In this document: piece by piece, positions 1 to 4,556 of the stretch | How positions within the stretch are numbered: position 1 is the first letter of the stretch | How the letters are laid out: each line of letters starts with the position of its first letter | From: an uncultured Gammaproteobacteria bacterium | Lineage (GTDB): Bacteria > Pseudomonadota > Gammaproteobacteria > GCA-001735895 | DNA length: 5,411 nt | NCBI GenBank assembly: GCA_945787265.1 | Contig: CALZHS010000311.1 | Span: 1-5,411 of the forward strand | Reading direction: 5' to 3' | The notes under the pieces: generated by a model | The model's database searches: none | What the model saw: the letters and a program-made list of their open reading frames with translations, nothing else | What the model was told of the DNA's origin: nothing | Translations under genes and position numbers: made by a program

Positions 1-406
1 CGGTACCATCGAAGCGATAGAGCGCGCCGCTGGCCTCGGTCTCCGCGGCGTGCATGGTGCCGAACCAGAACCTTCCGGCCGGGTCGCACTTGCCGTCGTT
101 GACGAGGTTATCGACCAGGTCTTCTTCGACCCCTGCAAGACGGCGCAGCGCGGTGGAACCGGCGTCGAGCGCCCACAGGGCCTTGCCCGCCAGGACCAGC
201 AGGCCGCCTGCTGCGCGCAGCGAAATGGCCCCCAGGTAACCCTCGACTTCGATCGGCATTAACGTATCTTCGTCAGCGACGGGATCATAGCTGTGAATTA
301 CGCCCGCAATGCAGTCGATCCAGTAAAGCCGGTTTTCGGCCGCGCTCCATACCGGGGTTTCCCCCAGCGCGGCTTTGGCATCGATTACGCAGCGCGCGAC
401 TGACAT
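1..406 (-). CDS. SMP-30/gluconolactonase/LRE family protein, partial (N-terminal 135 residues)
   Basis: The reverse-strand frame reads from an ATG at 406-404 without a stop to the window edge, so the C-terminal half is missing. Family hallmarks are visible: GETPVW at residues 15-20, LYWIDC at 27-32, and NDGKCDPAGRFWFGTM at 103-118. This is the first half of the six-bladed beta-propeller lactonase fold. Known members hydrolyse sugar lactones such as gluconolactone using one divalent metal. Glu16 matches the first metal ligand and Asn103 the substrate-contacting Asn. The Arg that sits two residues before that Asn in animal SMP-30 is Leu101 here, so the substrate may differ. The other metal ligands lie outside the window. 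An in-frame stop at 437-439 limits the start to this ATG or a GTG at 422-424. The ATG gives the usual short N-terminus, but its ribosome site is weak. Family assignment is firm; the exact lactone is unknown. Confidence 0.9.
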   Translation of the reverse strand, partial: MSVARCVIDAKAALGETPVWSAAENRLYWIDCIAGVIHSYDPVADEDTLMPIEVEGYLGAISLRAAGGLLVLAGKALWALDAGSTALRRLAGVEEDLVDNLVNDGKCDPAGRFWFGTMHAAETEASGALYRFDGT

Positions 407-435
407 GTGAGTTTCCCGTTCCACAAACGATGAAA

Positions 436-465
436 ATTATAAACTCCCGATTCCCGCAACGTCCA
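436..465 (-). promoter_or_regulatory. Candidate sigma70 promoter of the SMP-30-family gene
   Basis: Read on the minus strand there is a perfect TATAAT -10 (complement of 436-441). An 18-bp spacer separates it from TGGACG (complement of 460-465), which matches 4 of 6 bases of the -35 consensus. Transcription would begin near 429, about 23 nt before the ATG at 406. This implies that the lactonase-like gene can be transcribed independently of the AraC gene upstream. Confidence 0.5.
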
Positions 466-469
466 CGCA

Positions 470-479
470 CCGGTACCGG
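470..479. promoter_or_regulatory. Perfect 10-bp palindrome upstream of the SMP-30 promoter
   Basis: CCGGTACCGG is a perfect inverted repeat lying 4 bp upstream of the candidate -35 box of the minus-strand promoter at 436-465. That position suits a regulator binding site. The regulator is not identifiable, and a palindrome this short and GC-rich could be chance. Confidence 0.25.
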
Positions 480-497
480 GATCGAACCAGCGCAACG

Positions 498-519
498 CCT
501 CGCTCCGACCGGAGCAAGG
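498..519. repeat. Short hairpin in the AraC to SMP-30 gap
   Basis: The arms GCTCC (502-506) and GGAGC (511-515) flank a 4-nt loop. Past a single C/A mismatch they extend to CCT (498-500) and AGG (517-519). It lies 55 bp beyond the AraC stop on the minus strand and is not followed by a T-run. It is therefore not a standard intrinsic terminator, though it could form the end of the regulator transcript. Confidence 0.3.
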
Positions 520-540
520 GGCTATTGCCATCCGGATTTT

Positions 541-567
541 GGGAATACAGGGGACATACCACGTTTT
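541..567. repeat. REP-like intergenic motif (possible half-site)
   Basis: The stretch contains GGGGACATACCACGTTTT at 550-567. From memory, similar GGGGACA-N-ACCACGTTTT sequences recur in intergenic regions of many proteobacteria as REP-type repeats linked to REP-associated (Y1/IS200-like) transposases. It lies just past the AraC stop codon, a usual place for such repeats. No partner half-site or transposase gene is present, so this is a recognition call, not a demonstrated repeat. Confidence 0.35.
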
Positions 568-573
568 AAACAA

Positions 574-1554
574 TTATTGCTGTGCGTGCAGTTTGCGCAC
601 CGCACCCGGCGGCATGCCCACCACGCGCTTGAAGGCGCGGTTGAACGCGGGTTCAGATTGGTAGCCCACGCGTTCGGCGATTTTGGCGAGGGTGTCCGGG
701 GTTTGACGTAACTCGCGATGTGCGAGCTGCATGCGCAGCCCGGTGAGGTACTGGTGTACCGGTTCCCCCACCAGCGCGGTAAAACGCGCCGAGAATCCCG
801 AGCGTGACATGCCGATCTCGCGCGCCAGCGACGCGACGCGCCAGTCGCGCTCGGGCTGGCGATGCATCAGCGACATCGCCTTGCCGATCTGGCGGTCGTG
901 CAGCGCGGCGATCCAGCCATGCGTCTGTTCACGCACGCTCTCGATCCAGGTGCGGATCGCCTGGATTACCAGAATATCCGCGAGCCGGGTGATCACGGTT
1001 TCGCTGCCCGGCAGGCGTTGCCGCGCCTCCTGGGAGATGAAACGAATCGTGCCGTGCAACCAGCTGCCGTCGTCCACGTGTGTGCGCAGCTGCAACGTTT
1101 CGGGCAGCAGCCGGATCAGGCGATCGGCGAGATACGGATCGAAACGCACACCGTAATAAGTCACCTGGGTTAATCGTCCCCCGCCGCCAAAACGCATGTT
1201 TTCGAAGCGCTCCCCGATTCGCTCGATCGGAATGTCTTCGAGCCACGTGGTCCTGTCACCCGGGTTGCCGCGCAGTTTGTGCCGTCTGCCGCGCGGGATC
1301 AGCACCAGGCTGCCTTCCGGCATGTACACCGGGGCCTCGCCCTCGAGTTCGAGCCAGCAGTGTCCCGACGTCACCACTTCCACGTTCATCACGCCGGGAA
1401 GCTCCGGCACTTCGATACCCCAGGGGTCGGTGAGCTGCGCGTTGCAGTAGAGAACGCCGTCCAGTTGCAGCAGCTGCAGCACCTCGCTGAGCGGGTCGGA
1501 ACTGGGCGGCAACTCCGGATCGGTGCGCGGCGTTACCAGTTGGGAATCAGCCAT
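574..1554 (-). CDS. AraC family transcriptional regulator with N-terminal cupin-like domain
   Basis: This 326-residue protein has the two-part layout of the AraC regulators whose N-terminus is a cupin (Cupin_6/AraC_binding type). Residues about 20-205 form the cupin-like sensing part, starting at DPLSEVLQLLQLDGVLY and including GHCWLELEG (64-72) and LIPRGRRHKL (85-94). Residues about 225-320 carry the DNA-binding domain. Helix-turn-helix 1 is near VASLAREIGMSRSGF (240-254). Helix-turn-helix 2 is near LAKIAERVGYQSEPAFNRAF (289-308), followed by the typical VVGMPPGAVR. An in-frame stop lies three codons upstream, so ATG 1554-1552 is the first usable start. Its Shine-Dalgarno is poor, suggesting low expression. 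The gene is divergent from an NAD(P)-binding protein operon, the usual position for a local regulator. The ligand and the direction of control are unknown. Confidence 0.93.
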   Translation of the reverse strand: MADSQLVTPRTDPELPPSSDPLSEVLQLLQLDGVLYCNAQLTDPWGIEVPELPGVMNVEVVTSGHCWLELEGEAPVYMPEGSLVLIPRGRRHKLRGNPGDRTTWLEDIPIERIGERFENMRFGGGGRLTQVTYYGVRFDPYLADRLIRLLPETLQLRTHVDDGSWLHGTIRFISQEARQRLPGSETVITRLADILVIQAIRTWIESVREQTHGWIAALHDRQIGKAMSLMHRQPERDWRVASLAREIGMSRSGFSARFTALVGEPVHQYLTGLRMQLAHRELRQTPDTLAKIAERVGYQSEPAFNRAFKRVVGMPPGAVRKLHAQQ

Positions 1555-1567
1555 ATGATTCGATCAT
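1555..1567. promoter_or_regulatory. Short palindrome next to the AraC start codon
   Basis: ATGAT and ATCAT form 5-bp inverted arms around a 3-bp centre, abutting the AraC start codon. It is a possible autoregulatory site because it would lie in the 5' leader of the regulator gene. It is short and AT-rich, so chance is a serious alternative. Confidence 0.2.
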
Positions 1568-1587
1568 TTTTGGACAATTAGTTAATA

Positions 1588-1616
1588 ATTTTAGATTTTC
1601 TGTGATTTTTTATCCA
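1588..1616 (-). promoter_or_regulatory. Candidate promoter of the AraC-family gene
   Basis: On the minus strand, TGGATA (complement of 1611-1616, 4/6 to the -35 consensus) is followed after exactly 17 bp by TAAAAT (complement of 1588-1593, 5/6 to TATAAT). Transcription would begin near 1581, giving a leader of about 26 nt. The region is AT-rich, so other hexamer pairs are possible. Confidence 0.4.
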
Positions 1617-1620
1617 GCTT

Positions 1621-1633
1621 TTCTGGTCCAGAA
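1621..1633. promoter_or_regulatory. Candidate operator palindrome in the AraC/NmrA divergent spacer
   Basis: TTCTGG-T-CCAGAA is a perfect inverted repeat with a single central base. It lies in the middle of the 144-bp divergent spacer, just upstream of the candidate AraC -35 box. A CCAG at 1614-1617 also pairs with the CTGG at 1623-1626. The position would suit a regulator acting on both genes. AraC proteins more often bind direct repeats, so a different protein is possible. Confidence 0.3.
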
Positions 1634-1658
1634 TTCCCTGCGTCGGCAAGTAAATCGC

Positions 1659-1675
1659 TTGACCGTTTATTGACA
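1659..1675 (+). promoter_or_regulatory. Direct repeat of TTGAC with 11-bp phasing upstream of the NmrA-like gene
   Basis: TTGACC at 1659-1664 is repeated as TTGACA at 1670-1675, one helical turn apart, 24 bp before the start codon. Each resembles a -35 box, but neither has a usable -10 before the ATG. A protein-binding direct repeat is therefore the better reading. No convincing sigma70 -10 was found for the plus-strand operon, which is consistent with activator dependence. Confidence 0.3.
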
Positions 1676-1698
1676 AACCCGAACAGGAGACTGGAAAC

Positions 1699-2409
1699 AT
1701 GAAAGATTCACCCATACTGATCATTGGCAAAAATGGTAAAACCGGCCTGCGGGTCGAGCAACGCTTGCAGGCGCTGGGTTACGCCACCCGTGGCGTTTCC
1801 CGTTCGACTTCCGCCGCCTTCGACTGGGAAGACCAGGGCAGCTGGCCTGCGGCCATGGCGGGAATCCGCTCTGCTTACGTCACTTTCCACCCCGATCTCG
1901 CGAGTCCGACCGCCGAGCAGACCATTCGTGATTTTGTCGCCCTGGCTGCCGAACTGGGCCTGGAGCACCTGGTCCTGCTGTCGGGCCGTGGCGAGGATGG
2001 CGCACGCCGCGCCGAAGTTGGGCTCCAGCAAGGCGGACTCGACTGGACCATCGTTCGCTCCAGCTGGTTCATGCAAAACTTCAGCGAGAATTTCATGATC
2101 GAGGGAATTTTGAATGGCGAGTTGAGCGAGTGCGTAGCGGCCATCTCCGAGGCGACGGGATACCCGGTGCAATACGCGCAGATCCCGATCGAGGATTTCA
2201 TCGACGCATTGCGTGGCCAGTGTGCGCCCGAGTCCCTGCTATGGCTGATGCATGAACTTTTTACCGTGGTGTTCGATGGCCGTAATTCAAAACCGACCAC
2301 GGGTGTCGAGGAAGCGCTTGGCCGCCCGGCGACCGACTTCAGCGAGTACCTGCGCAAGGTCATGGCCACCGGCGCCTGGGATCGCAGCGGCATGCAACAG
2401 CAAGCCTGA
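1699..2409 (+). CDS. NmrA-like NAD(P)-binding oxidoreductase, shortened form
   Basis: The 236-residue product begins with a Rossmann beta strand and the dinucleotide motif G10-N-G13-x-x-G16 within ILIIGKNGKTG. RGVSR at 31-35 is the usual end of the second strand. LVLLSGRGEDGA (91-102), DWTIVRSSWFMQNFSENF (115-132) and DGRNSKPTTGVEEALGR (193-209) match the NmrA/NAD(P)H-binding atypical SDR family, soluble proteins that sense or use NAD(P)H. Family members are normally about 280 residues. Here GEL (140-142) runs directly into SECVAAISEATG (143-154). The expected stretch of about 45 residues, including the FVD..DIA and YELTGP segments, is absent while the frame is kept. AGGAG at 1685-1689 lies 9 nt before the ATG. 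It is the first gene of the operon with DUF4345 and DUF1772 genes and is divergent from the AraC gene. Substrate is unknown. Activity may be altered by the loss. Confidence 0.88.
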   Translation: MKDSPILIIGKNGKTGLRVEQRLQALGYATRGVSRSTSAAFDWEDQGSWPAAMAGIRSAYVTFHPDLASPTAEQTIRDFVALAAELGLEHLVLLSGRGEDGARRAEVGLQQGGLDWTIVRSSWFMQNFSENFMIEGILNGELSECVAAISEATGYPVQYAQIPIEDFIDALRGQCAPESLLWLMHELFTVVFDGRNSKPTTGVEEALGRPATDFSEYLRKVMATGAWDRSGMQQQA

Positions 2410-2447
2410 ATCATTCTAACCATCCATCACTTTTGCGGAGAAACGAA

Positions 2448-2861
2448 ATGAAAACCAGACTGGTAAAAACTCAACAAGCACTCCTGCTCGTTGCAGGGGC
2501 GCTGCTGATCCTGGTCAGCATCTTTATCCTGGCATCACCGGCCGACTTTTACGCGTCGAATAGTATCGAACTCGGCGCGAACGTGAGCCTGCTCAATGAA
2601 CTCAAGGCACCGGCCGGACTCCTGCTCGCGGCGGGCCTGTTCATGATTGGCGCCATCTTCGTACGCAGCCATGCTGACACGGCCCTGTGGCTGGCGGCCC
2701 TGATCTACCTGTCTTATGCCGGGTCGCGTTTCGTTAGCATGGCATTCGACGGCGTGCCCGCGACGGGCCTGGTCCGGGCGGCCGCGCTCGAGGGCATCGT
2801 CGGTGTGGCGTGTCTGGCAGTCCTGATGATTCGCCGGATACCGGCACGGAGGGTCGCATGA
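2448..2861 (+). CDS. DUF4345 family four-helix membrane protein
   Basis: This 137-residue hydrophobic protein has four predicted transmembrane segments near residues 11-29, 54-72, 78-96 and 107-128. The sequence between them follows the DUF4345 pattern: SPADFYASNSIELGANVSLL (30-49), NELKAPAGLLLAAG (50-63), YLSYAGSRFVSMAFDG (87-102). No biochemical role is established for the family. The ATG at 2448 is preferred over an upstream in-frame TTG at 2433, because GGAG at 2437-2440 sits 7 nt before it. The gene starts 38 bp after the NmrA-like gene and its stop overlaps the next start (ATGA). Co-expression with the flanking redox-type genes suggests a membrane partner in the same pathway, which is an inference from gene order. 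Confidence 0.85.
   Translation: MKTRLVKTQQALLLVAGALLILVSIFILASPADFYASNSIELGANVSLLNELKAPAGLLLAAGLFMIGAIFVRSHADTALWLAALIYLSYAGSRFVSMAFDGVPATGLVRAAALEGIVGVACLAVLMIRRIPARRVA
2848..2861 (+). promoter_or_regulatory. Ribosome site and ATGATG start overlap of the DUF1772 gene
   Basis: GGAGGG at 2848-2853 lies inside the end of the DUF4345 gene. ATGs follow at 2858 (4 nt after) and 2861 (7 nt after). The DUF4345 stop TGA at 2859-2861 overlaps both, which points to translational coupling. The second ATG has the better spacing. Confidence 0.6.
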
Positions 2862-3349
2862 TGCTCGACTCAATGATCGCGCTTGCGCTTGTTATCGCGT
2901 CGCTCGGCGCCGGCCTCATGGCCGGCGTCTACTTTGCCTTCTCCACCTTCATCATGCGTGCTTTCGATCAGCTCGGCGCGGCGCCGGCGGCGGACGCAAT
3001 GAACGCCATCAACGAAGTCATCCTGCGTTCGTGGTTCATGACCCTGTTTTTCGGTTCGACTCTGTTGTACGCCGCCCTGACCGGATTTGCCGTGTTCGAT
3101 ACTGATCTCGCAGGTCGCTGGTGGCTTTTTTCCGCCGGGCTCATTTACGTGGTGGGCATGTTTTTGTGCACGGCTGTGTTCAATGTGCCGCTCAACAATC
3201 GCCTGGCCGCGGTCGGAGACGATGACAGCGTCAAGGCCGAGACCTGGAAACACTATTTCGTGTACTGGACGCGGTGGAATCATCTGCGCGCCGTGTGCTC
3301 ACTGATCACCGTGGCGATTAGCATCCGGTACCTCGTGAGTCAAACGTGA
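2858..3349 (+). CDS. DUF1772 (anthrone oxygenase-like) membrane protein
   Basis: The 163-residue protein (162 if it starts at the second ATG, 2861) has four transmembrane segments near residues 5-27, 60-80, 88-108 and 143-159. DUF1772 signatures are clear: GLMAGVYFAFSTFIMRAF (19-36), AMNAINEVILRSWF (47-60), FNVPLNNRLA (108-117) and YWTRWNHLRAVCSL (136-149). The family includes fungal anthrone oxygenases, which convert anthrones to anthraquinones without a classic cofactor. Bacterial members are mostly uncharacterised, so oxygenase activity here is only a suggestion. An upstream in-frame ATG at 2810 is rejected because it lies deep inside the DUF4345 gene and has a poorer ribosome site. It is the last gene of the operon; a strong hairpin follows 23 bp after the stop. 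Confidence 0.87.
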   Translation: MMLDSMIALALVIASLGAGLMAGVYFAFSTFIMRAFDQLGAAPAADAMNAINEVILRSWFMTLFFGSTLLYAALTGFAVFDTDLAGRWWLFSAGLIYVVGMFLCTAVFNVPLNNRLAAVGDDDSVKAETWKHYFVYWTRWNHLRAVCSLITVAISIRYLVSQT

Positions 3350-3370
3350 TACCTGCGAATTAGAGGAAGT

Positions 3371-3420
3371 ATGGGACGGAGGTGACAAAGAATAATCCCT
3401 CCGTCCCCTTTCAGGTTTTT
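3371..3420. terminator. Hairpin between convergent genes: bidirectional terminator or REP-like element
   Basis: GGGACGGAGG (3373-3382) and CCTCCGTCCC (3398-3407) form a perfect 10-bp stem around a 15-nt loop. On the plus strand a T5 run follows at 3416-3420, but 8 nt past the stem, so this is not a textbook intrinsic terminator. It fills most of the 81-bp gap between the DUF1772 gene and the oppositely oriented zinc-finger gene, where it could end both transcripts. The GGGACGGAGGTGACAAA left half also looks like REP-type intergenic repeats. Confidence 0.55.
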
Positions 3421-3430
3421 GCCCCGAATT

Positions 3431-3829
3431 TCAAAGCGTGGAATGCAGGCCATCGCGATGGGTTTTCTCGTAGACATCCTGGCAGCGCACACAGCGTGTC
3501 GCGGTCGGATAGGCAGTCAGGCGATCGAAGTCGATTGATTCGCCACAGTCACTGCAAATGTCGTAAGTCCCCTTGTCGATCCGAATCAACGCGCTATTGA
3601 TATCCCGCGTTTCCTGCACGTGCTTGTCGAGTATCGTCATATTCAGGTCGGCGAACAGATCCGCGATCGACTGGTCCTCGAGGTCCCGAACCTCGCCGGC
3701 GATCTGCAGGAAGTGCTCCTTGGCGGAACCTTTCAGTTCCGAACCGATTTCCTTCCACAATGCGTTGAATCGATTTTCCAGCTGCTCTCTCAATCGATGA
3801 GTTTGCTCGTCGTTCAGTTGGTTATTCAT
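3431..3829 (-). CDS. TraR/DksA family C4 zinc-finger protein
   Basis: This 132-residue protein has an N-terminal helical hairpin (about residues 7-86) and a C-terminal zinc finger, Cys92-x2-Cys95-x17-Cys113-x2-Cys116. The finger contains ICSDCGESIDFDRLTAYPTA (91-110) and RCVRCQDVYEK (112-122), typical of the DksA/TraR family. DksA enters the RNA polymerase secondary channel and, with ppGpp, alters initiation at many promoters. The tip of the helical hairpin here reads RDLEDQS (48-54), so acidic Asp49 and Asp52 stand where DksA has its two key aspartates. At 132 residues it is slightly shorter than E. coli DksA (151), and it is probably a DksA-like accessory protein, not DksA itself. AAGGA (complement of 3836-3840) lies 6 nt before the ATG. 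It follows a DUF1622 gene by 50 bp and may be co-transcribed with it. Confidence 0.92.
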   Translation of the reverse strand: MNNQLNDEQTHRLREQLENRFNALWKEIGSELKGSAKEHFLQIAGEVRDLEDQSIADLFADLNMTILDKHVQETRDINSALIRIDKGTYDICSDCGESIDFDRLTAYPTATRCVRCQDVYEKTHRDGLHSTL

Positions 3830-3849
3830 GGTTAGTCCTTAAAATTACG

Positions 3850-3868
3850 TTCGACTCGTGAAGCCGAA
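3850..3868 (-). promoter_or_regulatory. Small stem-loop between DUF1622 and DksA-like genes
   Basis: On the minus strand TTCGGCT and AGTCGAA form a 7-bp stem including one G-U pair, around a 5-nt loop. TAATTTT follows 2 nt later, and the Shine-Dalgarno of the DksA-like gene lies just beyond. It could be a partial terminator or an mRNA processing site between the two genes. The G-U pair forms only in the RNA of the minus strand, which fits the gene direction. Confidence 0.3.
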
Positions 3869-3879
3869 ACAGGGTTATC

Positions 3880-4236
3880 TTAATCTTTTCCGGATTGCCC
3901 GGCGGTTTCCCATGGCCATCGTCCCTCGACCTCGAAATGCAGGGTAAAACTGAGGAAGGTTCTGATCAGGATGATCAGCCCGAGTATCATTACGTTGGTC
4001 AAAGTGTCGGCGACGATCACCGTGCGAATGATATCCCCGGCAATGAGAAATTCCAGGCCGAGGATGATCGAACGTCCGAGCTGACGCCGCAGCACGTCGT
4101 AGGCAACGCCTTCGGGCTCCGTGCGAAAACTGGACAAAAAGCGAAATGACGCCGCTGCCGATCCGACAATGATGACCAGAACGCCGATGGATTCGATGCC
4201 GTAACCCGCTATTGATATCAGTTCTTTAAATTCCAT
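3880..4236 (-). CDS. DUF1622 family membrane protein
   Basis: The 118-residue product has three hydrophobic segments, near residues 13-33, 55-75 and 80-100. It carries the DUF1622 core: RRQLGRSIILGLEFLIAGDI (50-69), then IIRTVIVADT (69-78), LIILIRTFLSF (87-97) and EVEGRWPWE (102-110). Full length matches the family. The biochemical role is unknown. The family consists of small inner-membrane proteins and this copy has no signal peptide apart from the first helix. GGGAG (complement of 4247-4251) lies 10 nt before the ATG. It is the first gene of a probable two-gene minus-strand unit with the DksA-like gene and is divergent from the GerW-like gene. I see no convincing promoter hexamers directly upstream, although a direct repeat lies at 4269-4299. 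Confidence 0.9.
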   Translation of the reverse strand: MEFKELISIAGYGIESIGVLVIIVGSAAASFRFLSSFRTEPEGVAYDVLRRQLGRSIILGLEFLIAGDIIRTVIVADTLTNVMILGLIILIRTFLSFTLHFEVEGRWPWETAGQSGKD

Positions 4237-4268
4237 GCAATCGAATCTCCCGCGGCCGCTTCGTTAAC

Positions 4269-4299
4269 AAAAGCCCAAATACCAGTAAAAAAAGCCCAA
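4269..4299. repeat. Direct repeat of AAAAGCCCAA, 21-bp period
   Basis: AAAAGCCCAA occurs at 4269-4278 and again exactly at 4290-4299. The 21-bp offset is two helical turns, so both copies face the same side of the DNA. It lies 33-63 bp upstream of the DUF1622 start codon, in the promoter zone. This suggests a binding site for a dimeric or tandem-binding regulator. Confidence 0.4.
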
Positions 4300-4347
4300 T
4301 GACTATTTTTTAGTAACATTCAAGTATTCATATTGCCACCGAAGTAG

Positions 4348-4385
4348 CATCCGCGAATTGATCGGGCGCAATTCCTGGGCGGATG
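4348..4385. repeat. Bulged 13-bp inverted repeat
   Basis: CATCCGC (4348-4354) pairs with GCGGATG (4379-4385), and the adjoining GAATTG (4355-4360) pairs with CAATTC (4369-4374). The result is 13 bp in total with a 4-nt bulge (CTGG, 4375-4378) on the 3' side and an 8-nt loop. There is no T-run on either strand right after it, so it is not an obvious terminator. It may be a structured RNA element or a protein site between the divergent genes. Confidence 0.45.
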
Positions 4386-4489
4386 AACGATGTATTGGTG
4401 TCTGCCTCCTGATTTCCGGATAACGCTTAACAATTACCGGTGAGTAAAATACGCATACCGCCCCCCATGGTCTCAAATCCGTGGGAGCA

Positions 4490-4510
4490 TGACTCACGTC
4501 AAAATATAAT
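4490..4510 (+). promoter_or_regulatory. Candidate promoter of the GerW-like gene with overlapping TGAC-N4-GTCA site
   Basis: A perfect TATAAT lies at 4505-4510, predicting a start near 4517 and a leader of about 40 nt. No -35 hexamer is recognisable at 15-18 bp spacing (the 17-bp position reads TGGGAG). Instead, the half-palindrome TGAC-TCAC-GTCA occupies 4490-4501, next to the -10. The absent -35 suggests activator help or an alternative sigma factor. Confidence 0.45.
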
Positions 4511-4556
4511 GGCAGCGCCAGTGGTTAACTGCGGCCTCTGATAAAAGGAGGTTGCA

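Larger units (their letters stand above)
4237..4556. other. 320-bp non-coding divergent spacer
   Basis: No credible gene lies here. The only sizeable frame, on the minus strand at 4303-4497, has no ribosome site and a product without recognisable features. The spacer separates the divergent DUF1622 and GerW-like genes and holds a phased direct repeat, a short T-loop inverted repeat (ACTA-T5-TAGT, 4302-4314), a large bulged inverted repeat and a promoter with a half-palindrome, listed separately. Its length is large for two small genes, so a small RNA or complex control region is possible. Confidence 0.6.

Noticed and set aside
467..495. tRNA T-arm-like GGTTCGATCCCGG on the minus strand
   Set aside because: No matching acceptor, D or anticodon arms at the right distances and no CCA; the T-stem would need wobble pairs.
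385..573. 62-residue minus-strand open frame with an RWFDPGTGAWT-like stretch
   Set aside because: The middle faintly resembles a carbohydrate-enzyme tail, but the frame overlaps the SMP-30 start and promoter, spans the REP-like motif, and has no ribosome site.
430..711. 93-residue plus-strand frame antisense to the AraC gene end
   Set aside because: It is antisense to the conserved helix-turn-helix coding region and has no family features of its own.
731..1581. Several 60-140 residue plus-strand frames opposite the AraC gene
   Set aside because: They are arginine- and serine-rich shadows of a GC-rich gene with clear conserved domains on the other strand.
2433..2447. Upstream TTG start for the DUF4345 gene
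   Set aside because: It lies before the GGAG site at 2437-2440, which correctly positions the ATG at 2448.
2810..2857. Upstream ATG start for the DUF1772 gene
   Set aside because: It would overlap the DUF4345 gene by 52 bp and add a polar N-terminus atypical of the family; the GGAGGG at 2848-2853 supports a start at 2858 or 2861.
4303..4497. 64-residue minus-strand open frame in the DUF1622/GerW spacer
   Set aside because: No Shine-Dalgarno, no recognisable motif, and it overlaps the inverted repeat and the promoter zone of the GerW-like gene.
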